Part shown: positions 28,109 through 38,800 of the stretch, piece after piece
Layout of the letters: the number at the start of each line of letters is the position of its first letter
Position numbering within the stretch: the stretch's first letter is position 1
Origin: Trebonia sp963773105
GTDB taxonomy: Bacteria; Actinomycetota; Actinomycetes; Streptosporangiales; Streptosporangiaceae
NCBI GenBank assembly: GCA_963773105.1
Contig: CAVZAA010000001.1
Location: 806,001-870,000, forward strand
Length of the DNA: 64,000 nt
Reading direction: 5' to 3'
Notes under the pieces: generated by a model
Seen by the model: only the letters and a program-made list of their open reading frames with translations
Databases searched by the model: none
What the model was told of the DNA's origin: nothing
Translations under genes and position numbers: made by a program

Positions 28109-30191
28109 TCCCCAGATCCCGCCGCCGGCTGTTCGGGCTGTACGTGATCGCGGTGGCGGCGATCGTCGTGCTCGGCGGCCGCCTCTGGTACCTGCAGGTG
28201 CTCGACACCACCCAGTACAAGGCGCTGGCCCAGGTGAACCAGACCAGGTCGATCGTGGTGCCCGCGGTGCGCGGCATGATCACCGACGACACCGGTCCGC
28301 CGATGGTGCGCAACGAGACCGAGATGGTCGTCTCGGTCAACATGCTCGACCTCTCGCAGCACACCACCGACAACGGCGCCGGCCGTGCTCAAGCGGCTCG
28401 CGCCGCTGCTGCACCTGTCGGACAAGACGCTCAGCGAGAAGGTCAGGCTCTGCACCCGCGGCGTCCCCCAGCCGTGCTGGACCGGGTCGCCGTACCAGCC
28501 GGTCCCGGTGGCGGAGCACGTCAGCGACGCGACCGCGCTGCAGATCATGGAGGAGCCGAAGGCTGTTCATCGGCGTCACCGCGTCGCTCTAGCCGGTGAT
28601 GGACTATCCGATGCCGAACGGCGCGAACCCGGCCCAGGTGCTCGGCTACCTGCAGCCGATCACCCAGTCGGAGATGGCGAAGGACCACATGCCCGAGACC
28701 GGCTTCGCCGGCGATGACCTGGTCGGCCAGGCCGGCCTGGAGGCGCAGTACAACACCGAGCTGACCGGCAAGCCGGGCAACCAGATCGTGTCGGTGAACG
28801 CGGCCGGCGACGTGCTCAGCACCGTCGGCGGCACCCCCGCGCAGACCGGCGACACGCTCGTGACCTCGCTGAACGCCAAGGTCCAGGCGGTCGCCCAGCA
28901 GGCGCTCAACGGCGCGATCGACCGGTCCCGGGCGTCGGGGAACGACGTGAACCAGGGCGCGGCGGTGGTGGAGACGACCAGCGGCCGGATCGTGGCGATG
29001 GCGAGCTACCCCGACTACAACCCGTCGGTCTGGACCAACGGGATCTCCCAGCAGGAGTTCAACTACCTGTTCGGCAGCGCCTCCGGCGACCCGGTGATGA
29101 ACTACGCGACCCAGGGCCAGTACCCGCCCGGATCCACGTTCAAGGTCACCTCGACCGCCGCCGCGGTCGCCGACGGGTTCTCGCTCAACGGGCTGTACAA
29201 CTGCCCGGCCTCGGTCACCATCGGCGGCCGCACGTTCGCCAACGACGGCGAGCCGAACCTCGGCGCCGATGTCGTTCCGCCGAGGCGCTGATCCAGTCCT
29301 GCGACACGGTGTACTACAACATCGGCTACCAGATGTGGCAGACCGACGACAACAAGGCCAACTTCCAGCTCAACCCGAACGCGCCGACCCAGAAGATGCA
29401 GCAGATGGAGCTCGACTGGGGGTTCGGCAACTACACGGGCGTCGACCTGCCGGAAGAGTGCGCCGGGCACGCATCCCGACCCGCCAGTGGCTCTACAACA
29501 TGTGCGAGGACAACGCCCACAAGGGCCAGAACTGGTGCAAGAACGGGAAGGCGAACGGCTCCTACGTGCAGCAGATCGAGTACGACGACTGCCAGAGCGG
29601 CTGGGTCTGGGAGCCGGGCCAGGCGGTCATCGCCGCGATCGGCCAGGGCTACGTGACCTCGACCCCGCTGCAGCTCACCAACGCCTACACCGCGCTCGCC
29701 GACGGCGGCACGCTCTACAGCCCCCGGATCGGCGAGGCCCTCGTCTCCGCGTCGGGCAAGCTGGTGCAGAAGATCAACCCGCCGGTGATCAGGCACCTGC
29801 CGGTCTCGTCGGAGACGCTCGCCTACATGCGCTCGGCGCTGGCGGGGGTGGTCACCCAGGGCACCGCGGCCGGGCGCGTTCGGCGGGTTCCCGCTCGGCC
29901 AGGTCTGCGTGGCGGGCAAGACCGGTACCGCGCGGTCATGGGCAAGAACGCGACCTCGGTGTTCGCCTCCTTCGCGCCCTGCAAGAACCCCAAGTTCGTG
30001 GTCGTCGTGATGCTGCCCAACTCCGGTTACGGCGCGGACGCGGCGGCCCCGGCGGTCCGGCAGATCTGGGACGGCATCTACGGCCTTGAGGGCAATAAGG
30101 CGGCCATGCCGGGCGGCAACCTCCCGGGCTGCCCGGACGGCGACTGCGCGATAGCGCGAGCATCGGGAGAAGGCGACGGGCGAAGCGATGA
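28105..30191 (+). pseudogene. mrdA: Penicillin-binding protein 2 (elongasome transpeptidase), multiple frameshifts and one in-frame TAG
   Basis: Class B PBP partner of RodA. Starts MIPRSRRRLFGLYVIAVAAIV with one membrane helix, then dimerisation domain (VNQTRSIVVPAVRGMI), linker and transpeptidase domain. Catalytic SxxK is in PPGSTFKVTST, SxN in SCDTVYYNIGY (S-C-D variant) and KTG in VCVAGKTGTA. Frame changes lie near 28380, 28562, 29265/29275, 29465, 29876, 29930 and 30155; a TAG at 28590-28592 stands where TASL-E-PVMDYP needs a glutamate codon. Restored, the gene ends ...RRRRAKR at TGA 30189-30191, overlapping the rodA ATG. Catalytic motifs are intact, so errors are likelier than decay. Confidence 0.85.
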
Positions 30192-31532
30192 GCGTCGGGC
30201 TTCCGTCACGCGGCTGGGCCGGGCCGCGGGCCGGGACGTTCGCGCCCCGGCGCCGGTCGCGGCTCGCGCGGGCGTTCGCCAAGGGCGGCGTGGCCCGGTC
30301 CTGGGACTGGCTGCTGATCCTCGTCACCTGCGCGCTGGCGGTGCTCGGCACGGTGCTCGTCTGGGCGGCGACCGAGCCGTCGCTGCGCCAGGCCGGCCTC
30401 GACCCGCACACGTACCTGAAGAAGGCGGCCCTGTGGGCGCGTGCTCGGGCTCGATCCTGATGTTCGTCACCGCGTGATCGACTACCGGCGGATCCGGCGC
30501 TGGACGCCGGTGCTCTACGGCCTGTCGCTGCTGCTCCTGCTCGCGGTGCTCGCCGTCGGCCAGTCGGTGAACGGCGCCAAGGCCTGGATCGCGCTGCCGG
30601 GCGGGTTCCAGGTCGAGCCGTCGGAGTTCGCCAAGCTCGGCCTGATCCTGTCCGCCGCCTGGCTGCTGTCGCGGCGCAAGCTGACCCGTCCGGGCGGCCC
30701 GACGGCTGCGGGACGCGCGCTCCGCCGCCCTCGCCGCCGCCCCGCTGATCGCCCTGGTCGAGAAGGAGCCCGCCCTCGGCGTCACGCTGGTCCTGGTGTT
30801 CACGCTGGCCGGCATCGTCGTCGTGTCCGGCATCCGGCTGTACTGGGTGCTCGGCGGCCTCGCGGCGGTGGCCGGCGCGCATCTACGCGATCGCCAAGCT
30901 GCACCTGCTCAAGGGCTACCAGCTGACCCGGCTGACCTCGTTCCTGCACCCGGCGCAGGACCTGGCGGGCTCCGGCTACAACGGCCTGCAGGCCAAGATC
31001 GCGGTCGGCTCCGGCGGCCTGCACGGCCAGGGGCTGTTCCACGGCACGTTCACCGGCGGCAACTTCGTCCCCTCGGTGCAGACCGACTTCATCTTCACGG
31101 TCGCGGGCGAGGAACTCGGCTTCGTCGGCTGCGCCGTCATCGTCGCGCTGCTCGGCCTTCATCGTCTTCCGCGCGATCCGCGCCGCCCAGCTCGCCGACG
31201 ACATGTTCGGCATGCTGGTGGCGTCCGGGGTCGCGGTCTGGTTCGTCTTCCAGTCGTTCGTCAACATCGGCATGACGATCGGCATCATGCCGATCACGGG
31301 CCTCCCGCTCCCGTTCATCTCCTACGGCGGCTCCGCCATCTTCGCCGACATGATCGCCATCGGCCTGCTCCAGTCCGTCCGCCGCCGCCACCACCACTCT
31401 TCACCTAACCCGCCCGCCGCCCTGCTCTCCGGTCGGCCGCCCAGCGCTCCGCCGCCACTGCCGGGCGCGCCACCACCCGCACCATGCCTGACCGATCGCC
31501 ACTGCCGCCGTCGCGCCGCCCGTTTTCCATGA
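30188..31532 (+). pseudogene. rodA: Peptidoglycan glycosyltransferase RodA (SEDS family), frameshifted
   Basis: Multi-pass membrane glycan polymerase. Recognisable helices and motifs: WDWLLILVTCALAVLGTVLVW, VIDYRRIRRWTPVLYGLSLL, NGAKAWIALPGGFQVEPSEFAKLGLIL (SEDS signature), EKEPALGVTLVLVFTLAGIV, KIAVGSGGLHGQGLF, PSVQTDFIFTVAGEELGFVG, and PITGLPLPFISYGGSAIFADM. Frame changes near 30437, 30474 (lost G creating TGA), 30705, 30880 and 31155. The end after IGLLQSVRRRHHH is Pro-rich and may itself be shifted. It completes the mre-mrdA-rodA cluster. Confidence 0.85.
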
Positions 31533-31725
31533 TCGCGAAGATTAAGCATGCGTATTCGATGCTTTATCCTTCATGATCGCGCTCCATCCCGCTGCCCGGC
31601 GGCCGCGTGCGGGTGCACGTCACGGACCTGGACCAGGTACGAGGCGCCGGCCGTGGTCTGGCTGACTGTCGTACCGTCGTACCCCTCCGTTCCGGGGCGA
31701 GGTCCCTCCCATAGGGTGGTGAGCC

Positions 31726-32724
31726 ATGCGATTTGGACTATTTGTGCCGCAAGGGTGGCGGCTGGACCTGGCAGGGATCGATCCTAAGCGAGCACTGGGC
31801 GACCATGCTCGGCGTGGCCAAGGCGGCCGAAGACGGGCCGTTCGAGTCGATCTGGGTCTTCGACCACTTCCACACCGTGCCGGTGCCCACGCAGGAGGCC
31901 ACGCACGAGGCGTGGACGCTGATGGCCGCGTTCGCGCGCCGCCACCAGCCGGGTGAGGCTCGGCCAGATGTGCACCTGCATGGGCTACCGCAACCCCGCC
32001 TACCTGGCCAAGGTCGCGGCGACGGTCGACGTGATCTCCGGCGGCCGGGCCGAGATGGGCATCGGGGCGGGCTGGTACGAGCACGAGTGGCGCGCCTACG
32101 GCTACGGCTTCCCGAGCGCGGGCGAGCGCATCGCCATGCTTGACGAGGGCGTCCAGATCATGCGCCAGCTCTGGACGACCGGCACGCGCCACCCTCGACG
32201 GCAAGCACTACCAGGTCGACGGCGCCATCTGCCAGCCGCTGCCGCTGCAGGACGGCGGCGTCCCGCTGTGGATCGCCGGCGGCGGCGAGAAGAAGACCCT
32301 GCGCATCGCCGCCAAGTACGCCCAGTACACCAACTTCGACGGCAGCCCCGACGCCTTCACGCCGCAAGTCGGAGATCCTGGCAGCGCACTGCCGGGAGGT
32401 CGGCACCGACTACGGCGCGATCGTCCGGTCCGCCAACTACAACGTGATCATCGGCGAGACCGACAAGGACGTCCAGGACCGGCTGGCCTGGATCCGCGAC
32501 GCACCTCGGCCGCTACATGCCGGCCGAGAACGCGGACAGCACGGTCCGCGACCTCGCGAGCGGCCCCTCGTCGGCACGCCCGAGCAGATCGCCGAGAAGC
32601 TCAGCCAGCTCGGCGAGCTGGGCATGACGCTACGCGATCGCTCAACTTCCTCGACGTGGCCTACGACCGCTCCGGCCTCGCCCTCTTCGCGGAGCAGGTG
32701 GCTCCGGCGCTCGCGACCGCCTGA
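31726..32724 (+). pseudogene. LLM-class (F420-type) flavin-dependent oxidoreductase, frameshifted
   Basis: Bacterial-luciferase-fold oxidoreductase, probably F420-dependent as are many actinomycete members. ATG 31726 gives MRFGLFVPQGWRLDLAG. The sense continues in shifting frames as WATMLGVAKAAEDGPFESIWVFDHFHT, GQMCTCMGYRNPAYLAKVAATVDVISGGR, GIGAGWYEHEWRAYGYGFP, the family signature region, then GVPLWIAGGGEKKTLRIAAKYA, GTPEQIAEKLSQLGELGMT and ends FAEQVAPALATA. About six indels (near 31790, 31953, 32190, 32365, 32500, 32630). Stitched length about 333 residues, normal. Substrate unknown. It ends the indel-rich block. Confidence 0.82.
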
Positions 32725-32741
32725 GCCCCGTCGACCAGCGA

Positions 32742-32790
32742 GCCAAGTGCGTGTTTGGGCCGGGCGGGCGAGCCCAAACGCGCACTTGGC
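32742..32790. terminator. 19-bp inverted repeat, probable terminator
   Basis: GCCAAGTGCGTGTTTGGGC (32742-32760) pairs with GCCCAAACGCGCACTTGGC (32772-32790), one G-T pair, loop of 11 bases. It lies 17 bases after the LLM gene stop. No U-run, so it could also be an intergenic repeat unit. Confidence 0.55.
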
Positions 32791-33033
32791 GCCCGCGCCC
32801 GGTCGCCCACCTCAGCGCGAAGCGAGAGGCATGGGACTTCCTTTCGATTCTCGGGTGCCGCCTTCCGTAAGAGCTGGCACCTGCATGATCATGCCGGGGG
32901 CGGCGCCAGCAATCATCGGTCATATGACTGCACCGGCGAAGCCCGTCGCTCCTGGTAAGCGCGGGACGGCCGATAATGCAAGCGGGAACCGAGTCGCCAC
33001 GGTCCGTTCGCTACCGTGGGTACGCTGGGACGC

Positions 33034-34989
33034 ATGCCTGTCGAATCGGTCTTCCCTCAGCTCGAGCCGCTGCTGCCGCTGGTGCGCAAGCCGGTGCAGT
33101 ATGTCGGAGGCGAGGTGAACTCCACCGTCAAGGTGTGGGAAGAGACCGATGTCCGCTGGGCGCTGCTCTACCCGGACGCCTACGAGGTCGGCCTGCCCAA
33201 CCAGGGCATCGCCATCCTCTACGAGGTGCTGAACGAGCAGGAGGGCGTGCTCGCCGAGCGGACCTACAGCGTGTGGCCCGACCTCGAGGCGCTGATGCGC
33301 GAGCGCGGCGTACCGCAGTTCACCGTCGACGCGCATCGCCCGGTCGGCGCCTTCGACGTCCTCGGCGTGTCCTTCTCGACCGAACTCGGTTACACGAATC
33401 TGCTGACGGCTCTCGATCTGGCGAAAATTCCAATTCTTTCCTCCGAACGGACCCTGGGTTCCCCCCTCGTGATCGCCGGAGGCCATGCGGCGTTCAATCC
33501 GGAGCCGCTGGCTGATTTCCTCGACGCGGTCGTGCTGGGCGACGGCGAGGAGGCGGTGCTGCTGGTCACGCGCCTGATCCGTGAGTGGAAGGACGCCGGC
33601 CAGCCCGGCGGCCGGGACGGGCTGCTGCTGTCCCTCGCGGCGACCGGCTGCATCTACGTTCCCCGGTTCTACGACGTGAGCTACCTGCCCGACGGCCGCA
33701 TCGCCGCGGTGGCGCCGAATCGCCCGGGCGTGCCCGCCTCCGTCAGCAAGCACACTCTGATGGACCTGGACGCCTGGCCGTACCCGAAGGCGCCGGTGGT
33801 CCCGGTGGCGGAGACCGTGCACGAGCGGTTCAGCGTGGAGATCTTCCGCGGCTGCACCAGGGGGTGCCGGTTCTGCCAGGCGGGGATGATCACCCGCCCG
33901 GTCCGCGAGCGGTCGATCACCACCGTGGGGAAGATGGTCAGCGCCGGCCTCCAGTCGACCGGCTTCTCCGAGGTCGGGCTGCTGTCGCTGTCGAGCGCGG
34001 ACCACAGCGAGATCAACGAGATCGCCATCGACCTGGCCGACTGCTACGAAGGCTCCAACGTCGGGCTCTCGCTCCCGTCCACCCGCGTCGACGCGTTCAA
34101 CGTGACGCTCGCGGACGAGCTGTCGCGCAACGGCAAGCGGTCCGGGCTGACGTTCGCCCCTGAAGGCGGCTCGGAGCGGATGCGCAAGGTGATCAACAAG
34201 ATGGTCACCGAGGAGGACCTGATCCGCACCGTGACCACCGCCTACGCCTCGGGCTGGCGGCAGGTGAAGCTCTACTTCATGTGCGGCCTGCCGACCGAGA
34301 CCGACGAGGACGTGATGGCCGTCGCCGACCTGGCGCGGAAGGTGATCGCGGCCGGCCGGGAGGCGACCGGGCGGCGGGACATCCGCTGCACGGTGTCGAT
34401 CGGCGGGTTCGTGCCGAAGCCGCACACGCCGTTCCAGTGGGCCGCGCAGTGCCCGGCCGAGGTCGTGGACGCGCGGCTGCGGGCGCTGGGCGGCGCGTTC
34501 CGGGCCGACCGGCAGTACGGCAAGTCGATCGGCTTCCGGTACCACGACGGCACCCCGTCCATGATCGAAGGGCTGCTCTCCCGGGGCGACCGGCGGGTTG
34601 GCGCGGTGATCGCCGCCGCCTGGCGCGACGGCGCGCGGTTCGACGGGTGGGGCGAGTACTTCTCATTCGACCGCTGGGTGGCGGCGTGCGCGACCGGGCT
34701 GGCGTCGACCCCGATCGATCTAGCTTGGTACACTACGCGCGAACGTGACTACGGCGAGATACTGCCGTGGGACCACCTGGACTCGGGCCTCGACCGGGAC
34801 TGGCTCTGGGAGGACTGGCGGTCCGCAGTTGAGCCCGAAGGTGCCGGCGAGGTTGAAGATTGCCGGTGGACCCCGTGCTACGAGTGTGGGGTGTGCTCAT
34901 CGATGGGTACAGAGATCCAGACGGGTCCGACAGGAGATCGACTGGACGGAAGGCGCCTGCTTCCCGTGCTAGCGACAAACGGGAGATGA
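33034..34989 (+). CDS. B12-binding-domain radical SAM protein, TIGR03960 family
   Basis: 651 residues. N-terminal B12-binding-like domain (WALLYPDAYEVGLPNQGIAIL and IAGGHAAFNPEPLADFLD), then a radical SAM domain with the cluster motif Cys274-xxx-Cys278-xx-Cys281 in GCTRGCRFCQAG. FAPEGGSERMRKVINK and YFMCGLPTETDED are typical. In actinobacteria this gene is paired with a DUF2344 (TIGR03936) gene and precedes rne/rng and rplU; in some bacteria the two are fused. Its reaction is not established. The next gene overlaps its stop by ATGA. ATG at 33034 (MPVESVFPQ) preferred over the ATG-like codon at 33016. Confidence 0.92.
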   Translation: MPVESVFPQLEPLLPLVRKPVQYVGGEVNSTVKVWEETDVRWALLYPDAYEVGLPNQGIAILYEVLNEQEGVLAERTYSVWPDLEALMRERGVPQFTVDAHRPVGAFDVLGVSFSTELGYTNLLTALDLAKIPILSSERTLGSPLVIAGGHAAFNPEPLADFLDAVVLGDGEEAVLLVTRLIREWKDAGQPGGRDGLLLSLAATGCIYVPRFYDVSYLPDGRIAAVAPNRPGVPASVSKHTLMDLDAWPYPKAPVVPVAETVHERFSVEIFRGCTRGCRFCQAGMITRPVRERSITTVGKMVSAGLQSTGFSEVGLLSLSSADHSEINEIAIDLADCYEGSNVGLSLPSTRVDAFNVTLADELSRNGKRSGLTFAPEGGSERMRKVINKMVTEEDLIRTVTTAYASGWRQVKLYFMCGLPTETDEDVMAVADLARKVIAAGREATGRRDIRCTVSIGGFVPKPHTPFQWAAQCPAEVVDARLRALGGAFRADRQYGKSIGFRYHDGTPSMIEGLLSRGDRRVGAVIAAAWRDGARFDGWGEYFSFDRWVAACATGLASTPIDLAWYTTRERDYGEILPWDHLDSGLDRDWLWEDWRSAVEPEGAGEVEDCRWTPCYECGVCSSMGTEIQTGPTGDRLDGRRLLPVLATNGR

Positions 34990-35705
34990 GTGGGGCGGTG
35001 GGCGTGCAGCAAAATGGCTCCGCGCCGATCACAACTACGCATCTTCTTGTCCGGTATGCTAAGCGGGGAAAGATGCGTTTTGCCAGCCACTTGGATGTGG
35101 CGCGGGCCTTCGAGCGGGGCGTGCGGCGGGCAGGGTTGCCCATCGCGTACTCAGCCGGGTTCACGCCGCACCCGAAAATCTCCTACGCGGGCGGTGCCCC
35201 GACCGGAGTCGCGAGCGAGGCCGAGTACCTGAGCCTCGCGCTGACCAGCCGGATCGAGGCGGACGCAGCACGGGAGCTGCTCAACGCGGCGCTGCCTGAT
35301 GGGATAGACGTGATTGTAGTCACTGAGGACGCTGGGGGACTGCCAGCCAGTCGCCTCACCGCGTCCGAGTGGCAGGTAATCCTCCCCGGCCTGACGCCGG
35401 GCGATGCAGTGCAGGTGGTGCAGAAGTTTCTTGCCCTTGAGGAGGCGCCGGTGGAACGGCTTACCTCCAAGGGCATGCGGCGCATGGATGCTAGGTCCGC
35501 CGTGGTCTCCCTTGACGTCCACGACGACGCGGTCGGCGGCGCGGTGCTGCGGATGGTCCTCCGGCACACCGTCCCGTCCGTCCGGCCTGACGACGTGCTC
35601 AATGCGCTACGAGACGTTTCCGAGGTGATCCCCACCGCGCTGCCGCTCATCACGCGGCTGACGCAGGGGTCGCTCGGCGAATCCGGGCTGGTGGTCGCAC
35701 TATGA
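34986..35705 (+). CDS. DUF2344 (TIGR03936) family radical-SAM partner protein
   Basis: 239 residues. Contains RYAKRGKMRFASHLDVARAFERGVRRAGLPIAYSAGF-TPHPKISYA, the conserved opening of the family, and the ALPDGIDV segment. Family members are always next to or fused to the TIGR03960 radical SAM protein, so they act together; tRNA or RNA modification has been suggested for the pair but is not proven. The ATG at 34986 overlaps the upstream stop. Confidence 0.92.
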   Translation: MSGAVGVQQNGSAPITTTHLLVRYAKRGKMRFASHLDVARAFERGVRRAGLPIAYSAGFTPHPKISYAGGAPTGVASEAEYLSLALTSRIEADAARELLNAALPDGIDVIVVTEDAGGLPASRLTASEWQVILPGLTPGDAVQVVQKFLALEEAPVERLTSKGMRRMDARSAVVSLDVHDDAVGGAVLRMVLRHTVPSVRPDDVLNALRDVSEVIPTALPLITRLTQGSLGESGLVVAL

Positions 35706-35891
35706 CCGCCGCCGTCCCGGAGCTGAGGTACATGCCCATGCCTGGGCGCTGTGTCCATACCCTCGCGCGTGACCGCTTCCCGCGCGCTTCCGGGCCCAGC
35801 CGGCCAGGCGAACGAACACTACGAGCCTCCGTGCGGCGCGCCGGCACCTTGCGTGCGATCGCGCCCGGAGGACTGACTGGAGATTGCCCGA

Positions 35892-38800
35892 ATGCTCGAC
35901 AGCGAGCCCAGCAACCGCGAGACAGACACTAACGAGCCCACTGGCACCGCGGCGGCACCCGCTGCAGCCACCCCTCCGGCGCCCGTTACGGCATCGGCGG
36001 CGCCAGCCGTCCCGGCGGCGGTTTTCCAGCCTCCGCAGGTGCTCTTCCAGCCGCCCGCGCCAGCGAGCGACTCCGGCCCCGGTGACCGCGCCGACGGCGA
36101 CGCCGAGGGCGGCGGCCGGACCAGCCGCGGCACCCGGACCCGGAGTCGCGCGGCCAGCCAGGCGCCAGCCGACGCCGACGCCGAGTCTGGCGAATCCGAC
36201 GCCGGCCGGCCGGCCGCCAGGACCAGGACCCGGGGTCGCGCTTCGACCGCGGCCGCGGCTCCGGAGGTCGCCGACGGCGACGCCGAGTCGGGCGCGGACG
36301 CGGACGGCGGCCGCCCGGCCAGGACCAGGACCCGCGGCGGCCGAGGCCGCAGCCGGGTGCGCGACACCGCGCCCGACGACGACCTGTTCAGCGTCGAGGG
36401 CGCCGAGGCCGCCAGCGCGGTGGCCGAGTCTGACGGCTCCGACTCCGCCCGCGGCGTCGACGACGGCCCCGACGCCGAGTCCGGCGCCGACGACACCGAC
36501 ACCGACGAGGGCGTCGGCAGCCGTCGCAGCCGCCGTCGCCGCAACAGCCGCTCGAGCAGGACCAGGCGTCCGGGCGAAGCCGCTTCCGACGACTACTCCG
36601 ACGGCTCGTCGGCCGAGGCGGACGGGGCCGGCGACGACGCCGAGGCCGACGGCGAAGGCGACGACTCCGAGGGCGCGTACGCGGACGGCGGCGCCCCCGG
36701 CCGCCGTCGCCGCCGCAAGCGCCGCCGTCCGGGCTCGGCCGACGCGGACGTGACCTCGCCCGACGACCCGCCGGACACCGTGGTACACGTGCGGACGCCG
36801 CACAACCCGAACGACGACGTGCGCTCGATCAAGGGCTCCACCCGGCTCGAGGCGAAGAAGCAGCGCAGGCGCGAGGGCCGCGAGTCCGGCCGCCGCCGCC
36901 CGCCGATCATCACCGAGTCGGAGTTCCTCGCCCGCCGGGAGTCGGTCGAGCGGACCATGGTGGTCCGCCAGCGCGGCGACCGCACCCAGATCGCGGTGCT
37001 CGAGGACGGCGTGCTGGTCGAGCACTACGTCAACCGGACGTCGCACCAGTCTTACGTCGGCAACGTGTACCTGGGCAAGGTGCAGAACGTGCTGCCGTCG
37101 ATGGAGGCGGCCTTCGTCGACATCGGCAAGGGCAGGAACGCCGTGCTCTACGCGGGCGAGGTCAACTTCGACGCCAGCGGGCTCGAGGGCCAGCCCAAGC
37201 GGATCGAGTCCGCGCTGAAGGCCGGCCAGTCAGTGATCGTGCAGGTCACCAAGGACCCGGTCGGCCACAAGGGCGCGCGGCTCACCAGCCAGGTCAGCCT
37301 GCCGGGCCGGTACCTGGTCTACGTGCCGGGCGCGTCGATGACCGGCATCAGCCGCAAGCTGCCGGAGAACGAGCGGACCCGGCTCAAGACCATCCTCAAG
37401 AAGGTGACCCCCGAGCACGCCGGGGTGATCGTGCGCACGGCCGCCGAGGGCGCCGCCGAGGCCGAGCTCGACCGCGACATCACCCGGCTGGCCGCGCAGT
37501 GGGAGACCATCGAGAAGAAGGCCAAGACGGCGTCGGCGCCTGCGCTTCTGTACGGCGAGCCCGACCTGACCGTCCGGGTGATCCGCGACGTCTTCAATGA
37601 GGACTTCGCCCGGCTCATCGTCTCCGGCGACGAGGGCTGGGAGATCATCGACGAGTACGTCAGGTTCGTCGCGCCCCACCTGGCCGACCGGATCAGCCGC
37701 TGGGATCACGACGACGACCCGGCTGACGACGTGTTCGCCGCCTACCGGATCGACGAGCAGCTGGCCAAGGCGCTCGAGCGGAAGGTGTGGCTGCCGAGCG
37801 GCGGCTCCCTCGTCATCGACCGCACCGAGGCGATGACCGTCATCGACGTGAACACCGGCAAGTTCACCGGCCAGGGCGGGAACCTCGAAGAGACTGTTAC
37901 CAGGAACAACCTGGAAGCGGCGGAGGAGATCGTCCGCCAGCTCCGGCTCCGCGACGTCGGCGGCATCGTTGTCATCGACTTCATCGACATGGTGCTCGAG
38001 TCCAACCGCGATCTCGTGCTCAGGCGGCTGACCGAGTGCCTGGCCAGGGACCGGACCAAGCATCAGGTCGCCGAGGTCACCTCGCTCGGCCTGGTCCAGA
38101 TGACCCGCAAACGGGTCGGGGCCGGCCTGCTCGAGGCCTTCTCGACCCAATGCGAGTGCTGCAGCGGCCGCGGCGTCATCCTCACCCTCGAGGTGCCGGC
38201 CGAGACGGCGCACCGCTCCTCGGCGGGCGCCGCCCGTCGCCCCGTTCCGACGCCGCCACCACTCGACGACGGCAGTGGTCATGGCGCGGGCAACGGCAAC
38301 GGCCGCAGTCGAGGCAACGGCGGCGACTCCAGGCCGTCCAACGGCCGGTCAGGCAACCGCCGGTCCGGCGGCCGCCCGGACAACGACTGGCGCGCTCCCG
38401 CGGCCGCCATCGCGGGCACGACCCTGGACGACACCGCCAGAGGCGACGCCGCCCTGGAGCCGACTGCCCTGGAGACGACCGCCCTCGACGACGCCGCGCT
38501 GGACAGCAGGACCCATAGCGACACCGTGGTCGAGGCCGCCGTTGTCGACGGTATCTCCGCGCTGGACACCGCGGCCCTGAACGCCGATGCGGTCGAGGAC
38601 ACCGCCGCCGGCGAGGGTAGCCGCAACGGCGGCAGGCGCACCCGCCGCCCGACCAACGGCGGCACCGCCTTCGCCGCCGCCATCCACGTGGAGGAGTCGC
38701 CGGCCCCGGCCGCCATCGTCCCGGTCGTGACCTCGGTCTCGGAGACGGCACCGGAGCCCGCGGGCTTCACCTCGGTCGTGGCAGGCAACGCGACCGCAAC

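Noticed and set aside
28590..28592. Stop-codon recoding (TAG as sense codon)
   Set aside because: TAG is used as a normal stop for other genes in the window (e.g. 13911, 17913) and only one internal case occurs, in an error-rich block.
24737..31532. Programmed frameshifting in the mre/mrdA/rodA genes
   Set aside because: No slippery heptamers or consistent signals; shifts go in both directions, several per gene, so errors are far more likely.
33446..33460. 15-base identity CCGAACGGACCCTGG with the LysR/TetR junction near 62494
   Set aside because: At 33446 it is ordinary coding sequence of the radical SAM gene (SERTLG); no further shared context, so probably chance.
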